Assembly (NCBI GenBank): GCA_016286365.1
Contig: JAEESN010000002.1
Span: 1 to 64,000 of the forward strand
Direction of reading: 5' to 3'
DNA: 64,000 nucleotides
DNA from: Treponema sp.
Lineage (GTDB): Bacteria > Spirochaetota > Spirochaetia > Treponematales > Treponemataceae
Part shown: positions 52,650 through 59,992 of the stretch, piece by piece
How the letters are laid out: each line of letters begins with the position of its first letter
Position numbering within the stretch: the stretch's first letter is position 1
The notes under the pieces: generated by a model
The model's input: only the letters and a program-made list of their open reading frames with translations
What the model was told of the DNA's origin: nothing
The model's database searches: none
Made by a program: the position numbers and the translations under genes

Positions 52650-53378
52650 TTATTTAATCCTGTATGTAACGACTACTTCGCGGTTAGAAGAAAGAATACC
52701 TGGGGCTACTACAAAGCCTGATGTGCTGTTCAAAGATTTATTCTGGGAAACGGCAGCATAATCACTTTCGTAAGCATAAGCAGAATAACTATAAGCAGTG
52801 TCGACATCGGAAATGTATAATACTTCACAGATTTTTACGCCCATGCGTTCAGCCATTTTTTCGGCAGAAATTTTTGCATCGTCCAAAGCTAAAAGATTTG
52901 CTTCTGCATCAAATTCGTTCTGCTTAGAATGAGAATATTTAAAACTTCCAATTGAATATACCTGAAGCTCAAAGATTTTACCTGTAAACTCTTCGAGTTT
53001 TGAAATGTCCTTTAGTTTTATTTTAGTACTCTGTTCTGATCTGAAACCTTTAAAAACACGATTATTTCCGTTCCACTCATATTCCCTGCCTGTCTCGGAA
53101 TAACTTGTTTTTACATCCTCGTCGGGAATTGAATATTCAGCACAGAGCTTTAATAAGTTCTGAGTTTTTTCCTTTGTTGTTGCTAAAGCAGATTTTAAAA
53201 CCGGTTCAATTTCTTTGATTGTTACAGTAAAAGAAACCGTATCGGGAACATATGTAACTTCTCCGTTTCCAATTACCTTGATTGTCCTTGCTCCTGGTTT
53301 TGCACAAGAAACACCCATAATCAAAAATGAAAGGCCAAAAGCCATAGTTAAGATTTTTTTAGCTGATAATTTAATCAT
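52650..53378 (-). CDS. SIMPL domain lipoprotein
   Basis: A 242-residue lipoprotein (lipobox MGVSC) with a SIMPL/DUF541 domain: IKVIGNGEVTYVPDTVSFTV at the start, and DDAKISAEKMAERMGVKIC followed by the closing VVVTYRIK strand. The family includes oxidative-stress and outer-envelope proteins; E. coli YggE lowers oxidant levels. Role here is not certain. It stands after the SPOR gene on the same strand and has a good terminator. Confidence 0.85.
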   Translation of the reverse strand: MIKLSAKKILTMAFGLSFLIMGVSCAKPGARTIKVIGNGEVTYVPDTVSFTVTIKEIEPVLKSALATTKEKTQNLLKLCAEYSIPDEDVKTSYSETGREYEWNGNNRVFKGFRSEQSTKIKLKDISKLEEFTGKIFELQVYSIGSFKYSHSKQNEFDAEANLLALDDAKISAEKMAERMGVKICEVLYISDVDTAYSYSAYAYESDYAAVSQNKSLNSTSGFVVAPGILSSNREVVVTYRIK

Positions 53379-53398
53379 ATATCACCCCTTAAAAATTT

Positions 53399-54397
53399 TT
53401 AGTCCACCGGATAGCAGTCGTGTCCTGCGCTTCTTAATCTGTCTGCAAGATTGCCGCTTCCGTCGTCGTTTACAAGAACAATATAATATGTTGTTCCGCT
53501 TACACGGGTCTCTGTTGTAATATAAGGTTTAAATCCCTCTTTTTTAAGCTGCTCTATAAGACCTTTTGCATTAGCTTCTGTTTTAAAAAGCCCGAGCTGC
53601 CATTTAGTTACTTTATCGCTTGAAGAAGTTTCAGTTTCTTTTGATTCAGCCTCTGCTTCCTTGTATGAATCGGAGAAGGTACCGGTTCCCTGCTCTGCAA
53701 CACCACTTTTTGGAACAAAGAACCAGAAAGGAACAGGAAGAAGCTGAACATCCCCATTTACAATTGCAGCCTCTGTTGAACCGGCAAAATCCTTTGTAAT
53801 CTGTTTTGAATACTGACTATCTCCTGTTACATACCACAAAGTTAAAAGGATAACCGGGTGAAGAGCCTTCATCGAACTGACCTTAAGATAAGCTTTTAAA
53901 AGTTCAAGCGGTTCCTGTAAATCTTCCTTTTTTTCTACCTTGCAAAGGGCACTCCACTGAGTATAAAGCTTAATATAATTCTGAATGTTCTGATCTTTAG
54001 AATTACGAACGCTGGAATTCAAAAACGAATCTGCCACAGCATAATCGCCGGTACAAAGGGCACAACGCACTGCATCCAAAACAAGCTGTTCATTTGTCTT
54101 TTTAGACATTCCTTCTGCAGCTCCCGCAGAAATTGCTGCCGCCTGTGAATAAGATTTCTGTGCATCTTCGTAAAGATTTATCTCTTCCTGAATCGATGCA
54201 AGGAAAATATAAAGAGCGCGCTTTTCGGCCGGAGCAGTAGTCTTTTTAATCTGTTCTTTGATATAAGAAATTGACTTATCTGTGTTTTCTTTTTTGAGAG
54301 CCTCCTGAACAACAGTCTTTGCCTTTACTTCGGCACCGAAAGCTGCAAGAGGTATAAATGATAATATTAATAATATAGAAAAAATTCGTTTACTCAT
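53399..54397 (-). CDS. SPOR domain exported protein
   Basis: A 332-residue exported protein (signal MSKRIFSILLILSFIPLAAFG). The middle (residues ~30-200) is helical and resembles TPR-like repeats (YIFLASIQEEINLYEDAQKSYSQAAAISAG). The C-terminal 75 residues are a SPOR domain (WQLGLFKTEANAKGLIEQLKKEGFKPYI...YYIVLVND), which binds denuded glycan strands in septal peptidoglycan. It probably serves cell division or wall remodelling. It overlaps the LapA-like gene by 8 bases. Confidence 0.85.
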   Translation of the reverse strand: MSKRIFSILLILSFIPLAAFGAEVKAKTVVQEALKKENTDKSISYIKEQIKKTTAPAEKRALYIFLASIQEEINLYEDAQKSYSQAAAISAGAAEGMSKKTNEQLVLDAVRCALCTGDYAVADSFLNSSVRNSKDQNIQNYIKLYTQWSALCKVEKKEDLQEPLELLKAYLKVSSMKALHPVILLTLWYVTGDSQYSKQITKDFAGSTEAAIVNGDVQLLPVPFWFFVPKSGVAEQGTGTFSDSYKEAEAESKETETSSSDKVTKWQLGLFKTEANAKGLIEQLKKEGFKPYITTETRVSGTTYYIVLVNDDGSGNLADRLRSAGHDCYPVD

Positions 54398-54725
54398 TGC
54401 TTAATTTATCGGAATTATCTTTGTTTTTATTTAATTCTGATGATTTTGCAAGAGTGCGTTTTAAAAGTGATTTTTTCTTTGTATCTGATTTTTTATCGTC
54501 GAGCTTTTCTTCGGTTTTTACCTTGTTCTTTAAAACCTTACTCAAAGAAATGAGGATGAGTGAAAAAACGATTCCTGCGGCAAAAGCAATAAAAACTAAA
54601 ATTGCAACCGGTAAATCGGTGTAGGTTTTAAAAAACCAGAATGTACACAGGTTCGAAAGATTCTTTCCAATAAAGAAAGCCAGAAAAACAATTACAAATA
54701 AAAATATAACCAGTGTCGCTATCAT
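54390..54725 (-). CDS. LapA-like small membrane protein
   Basis: A 111-residue protein with two membrane helices (residues ~3-20 and 40-62) separated by a short loop, and a lysine-rich cytoplasmic tail (KSDTKKKSLLKRTLAK...). This matches the DUF1049/LapA-domain layout, seen in E. coli LapA, a modulator of LPS assembly. It is co-translated with the SPOR gene that follows. Spirochaetes without LPS retain the family, so the role is open. Confidence 0.65.
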   Translation of the reverse strand: MIATLVIFLFVIVFLAFFIGKNLSNLCTFWFFKTYTDLPVAILVFIAFAAGIVFSLILISLSKVLKNKVKTEEKLDDKKSDTKKKSLLKRTLAKSSELNKNKDNSDKLSNE

Positions 54726-54788
54726 CGTTTACTCCATAAGAAGGCCTTTATAGGTATGAGTCGCACACTAAAAGTGTGCTTATCGAGT

Positions 54789-56162
54789 TTATTGCATAAA
54801 CTCGCCATGATAAGTGTGTCCACTCAATGAAACTATTTTAACACTAACAAAGGTTCCTATCAACTTTGAAGGGGCTTTAAATGCAACTTTTTCATGCTGC
54901 TCGGTCTGACCAAGAACTTCTTCGGGATTATCACGGCTGATTGATTCAACAATCACTTTTACAGTTTTACCAACACGCTCTGTCATACGCTCTTTTGTAT
55001 GTTCAAGCTGTAAATCTATAACACGCTGAAGTCTTTCCTTTCTGATTTCTTCGGGAATCTGTTCAAGCTTTGCAGCAGGAGTTCCTTCCCTAGGATTATA
55101 ATAATACATCATTGCAGATTCGTATTTAATCTTACGCATCAAATCAAGGGTGAGTTCAACATCCTCTTCTGTTTCGCCGGGGAATCCCATCATTATATCT
55201 GTGGTTAAAGAAACATCAGGGATTTTATCTTTGATTTTCTGAACAAGTTCCAGATACTGCTCGCGGGTATAACGGCGGTTCATTGCTTTTAATACAGAAG
55301 AAGAACCATGCTGAACAGGAAGATGAATGTGATTACAGATTACCTCTTCTTTTGCAATTACGTCGATTACAGAATCAGTAAAATCCTTTGGATGCGAAGA
55401 CATAAAGCGCACCCACTGAATGCTTGATTTAGTTTCCCTAAGATGATCAGCAATCAGCTGTAAGAGAGAAGCAAAATCAGTGTCGCCATCGTGATAAGAG
55501 TTTACGTTCTGCCCGATTAAAGTGATTTCGCGTACACGAAGGCGATTCAAAGCATCAAGCTCTTTTAAGATTTCCGAAACAGGACGACTTATTTCCCTGC
55601 CCCGCACATAAGGAACAATACAGTAAGTACAGAAGTTGTTGCAGCCGTGCATGATTGGAACAAAAGTAGAAAAAGCTTCCGGCTCTGCAGAAACAGACGC
55701 AAAGTGGTAAGGCTCATCATCACGAACTTCAAACGATGATTTTTTTTCTTCTATATTTTCTATAATTTCGCCAAAGTGATGCTTTCCGAAAGTTCCGATA
55801 ACATAATCAACAAAAGGATACTGCTTTTTAAACTCATCAATCATCCTTTCTGCAAGACAACCTGTAACAATTACAGTGAGCGGGCGCGGACCATCCTTTA
55901 CATATTCAACAGCCTCTTCCAAAAGCTTTGTTTTAGCCCCGGCTTTTTTCTCCCTTACAGCCTTAAGACCGCTTATCCAGCCAAGACGCCCTTCTATACG
56001 CTCGTCCGCCGACTTTCTGATGGTACACGTATTCACTACCATTAAATCGGCCGTCTGTGGAGAATCAGCTTTTGTCCATCCGCGTGCTAAAAGAATCTGC
56101 TCCATCGAAGCTGATTCCGCAATGTTCATCTCGCATCCATATGTTTCGAAAAAATAAGTCAT
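54789..56162 (-). CDS. miaB: tRNA-2-methylthio-N6-dimethylallyladenosine synthase MiaB
   Basis: A 457-residue methylthiotransferase. It has an N-terminal UPF0004 domain (FFETYGCEMNIAESA, NTCTIRKSADERI, VTGCLAERM with the three cluster cysteines), a radical SAM domain (CNNFCTYCIVPYVRG) and a C-terminal TRAM domain. It adds the methylthio group to i6A37 of tRNAs reading UNN codons. Start 56162 is preferred: TATACT lies 6 nt before it (leaderless), and the conserved domain begins directly after. Confidence 0.93.
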   Translation of the reverse strand: MTYFFETYGCEMNIAESASMEQILLARGWTKADSPQTADLMVVNTCTIRKSADERIEGRLGWISGLKAVREKKAGAKTKLLEEAVEYVKDGPRPLTVIVTGCLAERMIDEFKKQYPFVDYVIGTFGKHHFGEIIENIEEKKSSFEVRDDEPYHFASVSAEPEAFSTFVPIMHGCNNFCTYCIVPYVRGREISRPVSEILKELDALNRLRVREITLIGQNVNSYHDGDTDFASLLQLIADHLRETKSSIQWVRFMSSHPKDFTDSVIDVIAKEEVICNHIHLPVQHGSSSVLKAMNRRYTREQYLELVQKIKDKIPDVSLTTDIMMGFPGETEEDVELTLDLMRKIKYESAMMYYYNPREGTPAAKLEQIPEEIRKERLQRVIDLQLEHTKERMTERVGKTVKVIVESISRDNPEEVLGQTEQHEKVAFKAPSKLIGTFVSVKIVSLSGHTYHGEFMQ

Positions 56163-56168
56163 GGGGTA

Positions 56169-56174
56169 AGTATA
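56169..56174 (-). promoter_or_regulatory. -10 box of miaB, probably leaderless
   Basis: TATACT on the minus strand ends 6 nt before the ATG at 56162. Confidence 0.5.
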
Positions 56175-56196
56175 ATGGAATAAAGGACGGTGGGAC

Positions 56197-56319
56197 AAGG
56201 GGGACAACCCTCTGTGCAACAATGTAATTTACAAGGGGGACAACCCTCGGTGCAAAATCAATTTCGGCAGGGGGAACAACCCTCTGTGCAACAATGATTT
56301 TACAAGGGGGACAACCCTC
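56197..56319. repeat. F2 element, four tandem copies of AAGGGGGACAACCCTC
   Basis: Copies at 56197-56212, 56233-56248, 56269-56284 (variant AGGGGGAACAACCCTC) and 56304-56319 have a ~36-bp pitch, with TGCAACAATG in the spacers. They occupy the divergent region between miaB and the YitT-like gene. The same element occurs inside permease 2 (50.1 kb) and at the broken GH8 copy (59.8 kb). Confidence 0.85.
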
Positions 56320-56363
56320 GAAGAAAACTCCAAAATCCTATATAATATCCCCCGGAGTCGCAA

Positions 56364-57023
56364 ATGTCTTTTACATTCAAACAATTCATCGTGCCAAATT
56401 TCAAAAAACGCCTGTGCTTCATGCTTCCGGCAATCGTTCTGATGGGATTTTTTGTTTCTATCCTGGTGGAAATAGGCTGGGGAACAGATCCTGCAAACTT
56501 TATGAACCTTAATATCGCAAAGCTTTTGGGCTGGCAGCTTGGAAATACCGCAGTTTTAGTTTACGGCCTTATGCTCATCTTTACGTTTATCTTCGGCCCC
56601 CAGCTTATAGGATTCGGCTCCCTTGCAAACATGATTTTAATAGGCTACATAGTTGATTTTTGCCGCTGGCTCTGGGAAAAGACCGGATTTTCTGCATTCA
56701 TACAAAATGCCTCTCTTCCAATCCTGATTACGCTTTTTACAGTGGCACTCATACTCTTTGTGATTGCCGCTTCTATTTATATGAACGCTCAAATGGGAGT
56801 AGCCCCTTACGATGCAATGCCACAGATAATTAGCGGCTGGCTTCCAAAGATTCCGTTTTTTGTAGTAAGGATGCTTTTTGATTTTTCTGCAATTTTAATC
56901 GGAGTTCTGACAGGAAAGCTTTCGGGAGGAATTGAAGGCTCCCTTATCGGTTCAGTAGCAATGACCTTACTTTTAGGGCCGGTCATCACGCTCGTGGGAA
57001 AACCGCTTAAAAAGATTTTATAA
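56364..57023 (+). CDS. YitT/YczE family membrane protein
   Basis: A 219-residue protein with five or six membrane helices. GWGTDPANFMNLNIAKLLGWQLGN and NAQMGVAPYDAMPQIISG are the two internal repeats of the YczE/YyaS/YitT-type family, whose role is unknown (some members regulate membrane-linked processes). A CCGGAG site precedes the ATG, with TATAAT at 56341. Downstream there is no clear terminator. Confidence 0.8.
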   Translation: MSFTFKQFIVPNFKKRLCFMLPAIVLMGFFVSILVEIGWGTDPANFMNLNIAKLLGWQLGNTAVLVYGLMLIFTFIFGPQLIGFGSLANMILIGYIVDFCRWLWEKTGFSAFIQNASLPILITLFTVALILFVIAASIYMNAQMGVAPYDAMPQIISGWLPKIPFFVVRMLFDFSAILIGVLTGKLSGGIEGSLIGSVAMTLLLGPVITLVGKPLKKIL

Positions 57024-57108
57024 AAGCTGCCCGGCCCCCATGCATACCCGTACCCCATGCATATACGCACAAGCCCGGACAAAAAGACAAACCCGGGGGT
57101 AGAATGAT

Positions 57109-58263
57109 TTACCAGATTCTGTATCTTCCGCTCAAGGCCAAAAGTGCAAAAAGATAAAGACAGTTATCGTAGTAGCGTCTTACACCCTTTCTTGGTGGCT
57201 CATTCCAAAGCCATTCAACCCATTTACGCGCAGTTTCAAAATCACTGCCCTTTTTATCTGAATAAGGAACAGTTAATGCACCCTGCGCTATGGTAGAAAG
57301 AAGCCCAAGCGGATGAAGGACTGGTCGGTCAGTAGGAGTTCCATCAGTTGTATATTCACAGCGGACAGCTTCTAAATCAGTTTTAAAGAAATTCATCATT
57401 TTTAAAGGCACACTAAACTGCCCCTTATCTTCTCCGCCCCACAAAGCATCAAGACCGATATTTGCCGCAGTTCTGTAGGCATCGCTAAAGAAATTTCCAA
57501 AGTAGCCCCACGGAAGTTTTTCTGATAAAGGAGTTCCGTCAAAATTTGCATATTCAGCGCATAAGCCTGTTTCTTTGTGACATGCACTTACAAGATATTT
57601 TCTGCTTGCATCTGCCGCTTTTTTCCAGAAAGGCCTGTCCTCTTCGTAAGCCCATAAAGCAAATAAATCGTAAAAATGTGGAAGATGATAAGAAGGATCT
57701 GTAAAAGGACTTCCCGGCACAAATAAAATCTGGGCATTGTCTTTATTCCACATTGCCTTACCGCTTCGTCCGTTTTCGCCCTTATGAAGACAGGCTTTTA
57801 AAATCTCCTGAGCTTCGTGACTGTAATTAAAGATTCCTTCTCCATTACCCCATCTGTGCGAAGCAAAAAAGAGTGCCATTGCAAAAAACTCTTCGCCGTC
57901 CGGAGCCGGACCATAAGCATTTTTAGTTCCGTCTGTTTTACAAGACCAGGCAAAATATCCTTCGTTTTCGCCATCAGCCATGAACATATAAGTTTTTGCC
58001 CATTTCCAGATGCGGTCAAATTCATTTTTTTTATCAAGCTGAACACACATCATCATGCCGTAAGACATTCCTTCCGTGCGCGCATCATTGTTTCCGGTAT
58101 CTACAAGATATCCAAGATCACTTCCTTCTTCGCGGTAAATCCTTTCTTCATCATCATAAAAAAAGGCCTCTACACATTCAGAAAGCTTTGCATTTATTTC
58201 TTCTTCGGTTTTCCCGATTTCCTTAAAAATATTTCTGTATTCTTTTTTCTTAAAATCTTCCAT
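57109..58263 (-). CDS. GH8 reducing-end xylose-releasing exo-oligoxylanase
   Basis: A 384-residue cytoplasmic GH8 enzyme without a signal peptide. The N-terminal segment 'DLGYLVDTGNNDARTEGMSYGMMM' holds the catalytic acid Glu of Rex-type enzymes. FAWSCKTDG, PAPDGEEFFAMALFFAS and the later YFGNFFSDAYRTAAN follow with the base Asp region. It releases xylose from the reducing end of xylo-oligosaccharides after their uptake. Start 58263 (with GGGAG) is preferred. A truncated copy of its N-terminus lies at 59869-59931. Confidence 0.88.
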   Translation of the reverse strand: MEDFKKKEYRNIFKEIGKTEEEINAKLSECVEAFFYDDEERIYREEGSDLGYLVDTGNNDARTEGMSYGMMMCVQLDKKNEFDRIWKWAKTYMFMADGENEGYFAWSCKTDGTKNAYGPAPDGEEFFAMALFFASHRWGNGEGIFNYSHEAQEILKACLHKGENGRSGKAMWNKDNAQILFVPGSPFTDPSYHLPHFYDLFALWAYEEDRPFWKKAADASRKYLVSACHKETGLCAEYANFDGTPLSEKLPWGYFGNFFSDAYRTAANIGLDALWGGEDKGQFSVPLKMMNFFKTDLEAVRCEYTTDGTPTDRPVLHPLGLLSTIAQGALTVPYSDKKGSDFETARKWVEWLWNEPPRKGVRRYYDNCLYLFALLALSGRYRIW

Positions 58264-58327
58264 ATTAAATCTCCCAAAAATCATTTTTCCTATAAACAAT
58301 TTTATAATTTTTTTAAACTCAAGTTGA

Positions 58328-58960
58328 TCAGATTTCTATATACCTTCTGATTCTGTATTCTGCTCCAATCTTCTGGCATAACTTGCGGCATTCTTCTTCA
58401 TCTTCTTTTGTGATTGTAGTGCTCACAGTTGTCATAATGACACGCGGAAGGTTTTTACAAGCCTCCGATGCAAATTTTATTAAAGCCGGATAAGCTTTTT
58501 CTTTAAAAGACGGACGCACAGTTTTTTCGTACAAGACAGGGTCCGAAGTATTAAGGCTGATCGAAACTACATCAATTTTTCCTTTTAAAAGAGGCACAAC
58601 CGGTTTATTATTGATTAAATCTGCAAGCCCGTTTGTGTTGATTCTTACAGGAAGATTAAAATTCTTTTTAAGATAATCACTCACTTCCAGAAGGACATCG
58701 AGCGCCTGTGTAGGTTCCCCGTATCCGCAGAAAACAAATTCCTTATAATTTTTAAACTCCGGTTTTTGTGATTCAAGATTAATAGCCTCTATAACTTCTG
58801 CTGCAGTCGGTTCACGTTCAAGCCAGAGAGTATCGACATTTTCAAACTCATTATTTTTCCCCTGACGGATGCAGAAAGTACAGGAACACGGGCAGCGGTT
58901 TGTAAGATTGATATAGAGTCCTTCGTATTCAGGATAAATAATCGTCATACCTTTTTTCAT
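58328..58960 (-). CDS. Radical SAM protein, TatD-associated type
   Basis: A 210-residue small radical SAM protein. The FeS motif is LTNRCPCSCTFCIRQ (C-x3-C-x2-C), then EFVFCGYGEPTQALDVLLEVSDYLKK, with GEPT contacting SAM. It resembles the 'TatD family-associated radical SAM' group that accompanies TatD nucleases in many anaerobes, but no tatD is in the window. Substrate is unknown. AAGGA lies before the ATG. It is between DUF2971 and GH8 genes on the same strand. Confidence 0.8.
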   Translation of the reverse strand: MKKGMTIIYPEYEGLYINLTNRCPCSCTFCIRQGKNNEFENVDTLWLEREPTAAEVIEAINLESQKPEFKNYKEFVFCGYGEPTQALDVLLEVSDYLKKNFNLPVRINTNGLADLINNKPVVPLLKGKIDVVSISLNTSDPVLYEKTVRPSFKEKAYPALIKFASEACKNLPRVIMTTVSTTITKEDEEECRKLCQKIGAEYRIRRYIEI

Positions 58961-58981
58961 TTTGTTTTCCTTTTACACTGA

Positions 58982-59785
58982 TTAGAATCTTCTGAGCGGA
59001 CAGTCAGATAAAGTGATTTTTTTACAAAGCTCGGGAAAGCCTGCAGAAATAAAATAATCACACAGAACATCTTTTGTCACCCTTGCCTGAGGCCCAATGC
59101 AGATTTCTGTAAATAAATCAGAATATTTGATGCAAAGCTTTTCGCTTATCTGTCTGAGCTTTAAGATATAATATTTTTTGATATTAGTCTCTTCCACAAA
59201 GAACTGCGGCTTTCCAAGATATTCATTCACTTTATATGGAAGGGAAACAAGGCGGTATTCTTTTTCGCTTATAAAAGATGGATGTTTAAAAAGCGGAGAG
59301 CTTGCAATCAGTTTATTAAAAAGGATTCTTTCTTCCTGAGGATTTTTGTTTTCCGATTTGATTAAGGATGCAATTTCTTCGACAATTTCAAGATTATCGC
59401 AGCTTTTAGAATAATTCACTCGGCACAAAGGAGCATGACCTTCGTCTCCGATTTTCTGAAGAAGCTCTTTATTAAATGCAATGCACACTCCCATCCCGTT
59501 TTTAGCATAGCGGGCCCACTGGGAAGCATCGTCGGCATATTCACTAAAGCAGCTTGCATAACTCGAAAGATTATCAAAATCCTTAAGGTTTTCCGAAAAA
59601 ATCCTGTCCATCTTTTCATAAAAACTTTCCGGAATCGATTTTTTTACCGCAGCCTTAAGTTCGTTAATAAAATACTGCATCTCCTGACTGTCGTTCATTC
59701 TCCTGAGGTTCCACAGCCAGATTTCCCCATTCACGATGATTCCGTTCATCGCATTAAAATCCGTATAGTGATATAAACTTTGCAT
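58982..59785 (-). CDS. DUF2971 domain protein
   Basis: A 267-residue protein with the DUF2971 signature: SLYHYTDFNAMNGIIVNGEIWLWNLRRMNDSQEM at the N-terminus, YASCFSEYADDASQWARYAKNGMGVCIAFN in the middle, and a C-terminal region. The family is linked in some genomes to defence or toxin-like loci and has an ADP-ribosyltransferase-like look (H-Y-T, then W-x-x-Y). Function is unproven. Start 59785 is 6 nt after TATAAT; the upstream ATG (59803) would lie in the promoter. Confidence 0.75.
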   Translation of the reverse strand: MQSLYHYTDFNAMNGIIVNGEIWLWNLRRMNDSQEMQYFINELKAAVKKSIPESFYEKMDRIFSENLKDFDNLSSYASCFSEYADDASQWARYAKNGMGVCIAFNKELLQKIGDEGHAPLCRVNYSKSCDNLEIVEEIASLIKSENKNPQEERILFNKLIASSPLFKHPSFISEKEYRLVSLPYKVNEYLGKPQFFVEETNIKKYYILKLRQISEKLCIKYSDLFTEICIGPQARVTKDVLCDYFISAGFPELCKKITLSDCPLRRF

Positions 59786-59791
59786 ACGCTG

Positions 59792-59797
59792 ATTATA
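59792..59797 (-). promoter_or_regulatory. -10 box of the DUF2971 gene, probably leaderless
   Basis: GTGGTATAAT ends 6 nt before the ATG, the same arrangement and flank (GTGGTATAAT) as before the SPL-like gene at 14975. Confidence 0.55.
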
Positions 59798-59818
59798 CCA
59801 CAAACCCCCAAAAACAAC

Positions 59819-59868
59819 GAGGGTTGTCCCTGTTGATGAGGTTTAATTTATCTACCAGGAGGGTTGTC
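59819..59868. repeat. F2 element at the broken GH8 copy
   Basis: GAGGGTTGTCCC (59819-59830) and GGAGGGTTGTC (59858-59868) are inverse-orientation copies of the F2 motif, 39 bp apart. The element joins directly onto the cut end of the GH8 fragment. Confidence 0.75.
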
Positions 59869-59931
59869 TTCATCAGTTTTCCCGATTTCTTTAAAAAGAT
59901 TCCTGTAGATTTTTGATTTAGTGTCGTGCAT
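59869..59931 (-). pseudogene. N-terminal fragment of a second GH8 gene
   Basis: From ATG 59931 with an upstream GGAG site, the frame reads MHDTKSKIYRNLFKEIGKTDE, close to MEDFKKKEYRNIFKEIGKTEE of the intact GH8 gene at 58263. The DNA match is also clear (TTTCCCGATTTC). After ~21 codons it runs into the F2 element and is lost. This is the remnant of a duplicated exo-oligoxylanase gene. Confidence 0.8.
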
Positions 59932-59953
59932 TTTTTCTCCAAAAGCTAATTCT

Positions 59954-59992
59954 ATCCTCTGCCGTTTATACAAATGACAGAGGATTTTTTTT
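59954..59992 (+). terminator. Stem-loop with T-run, possibly bidirectional
   Basis: ATCCTCTG/CAGAGGAT around a 16-nt loop is followed by eight T on the plus strand. It sits right at the stop of the large FGE lipoprotein gene (minus strand), whose transcript could also end here. Confidence 0.6.
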
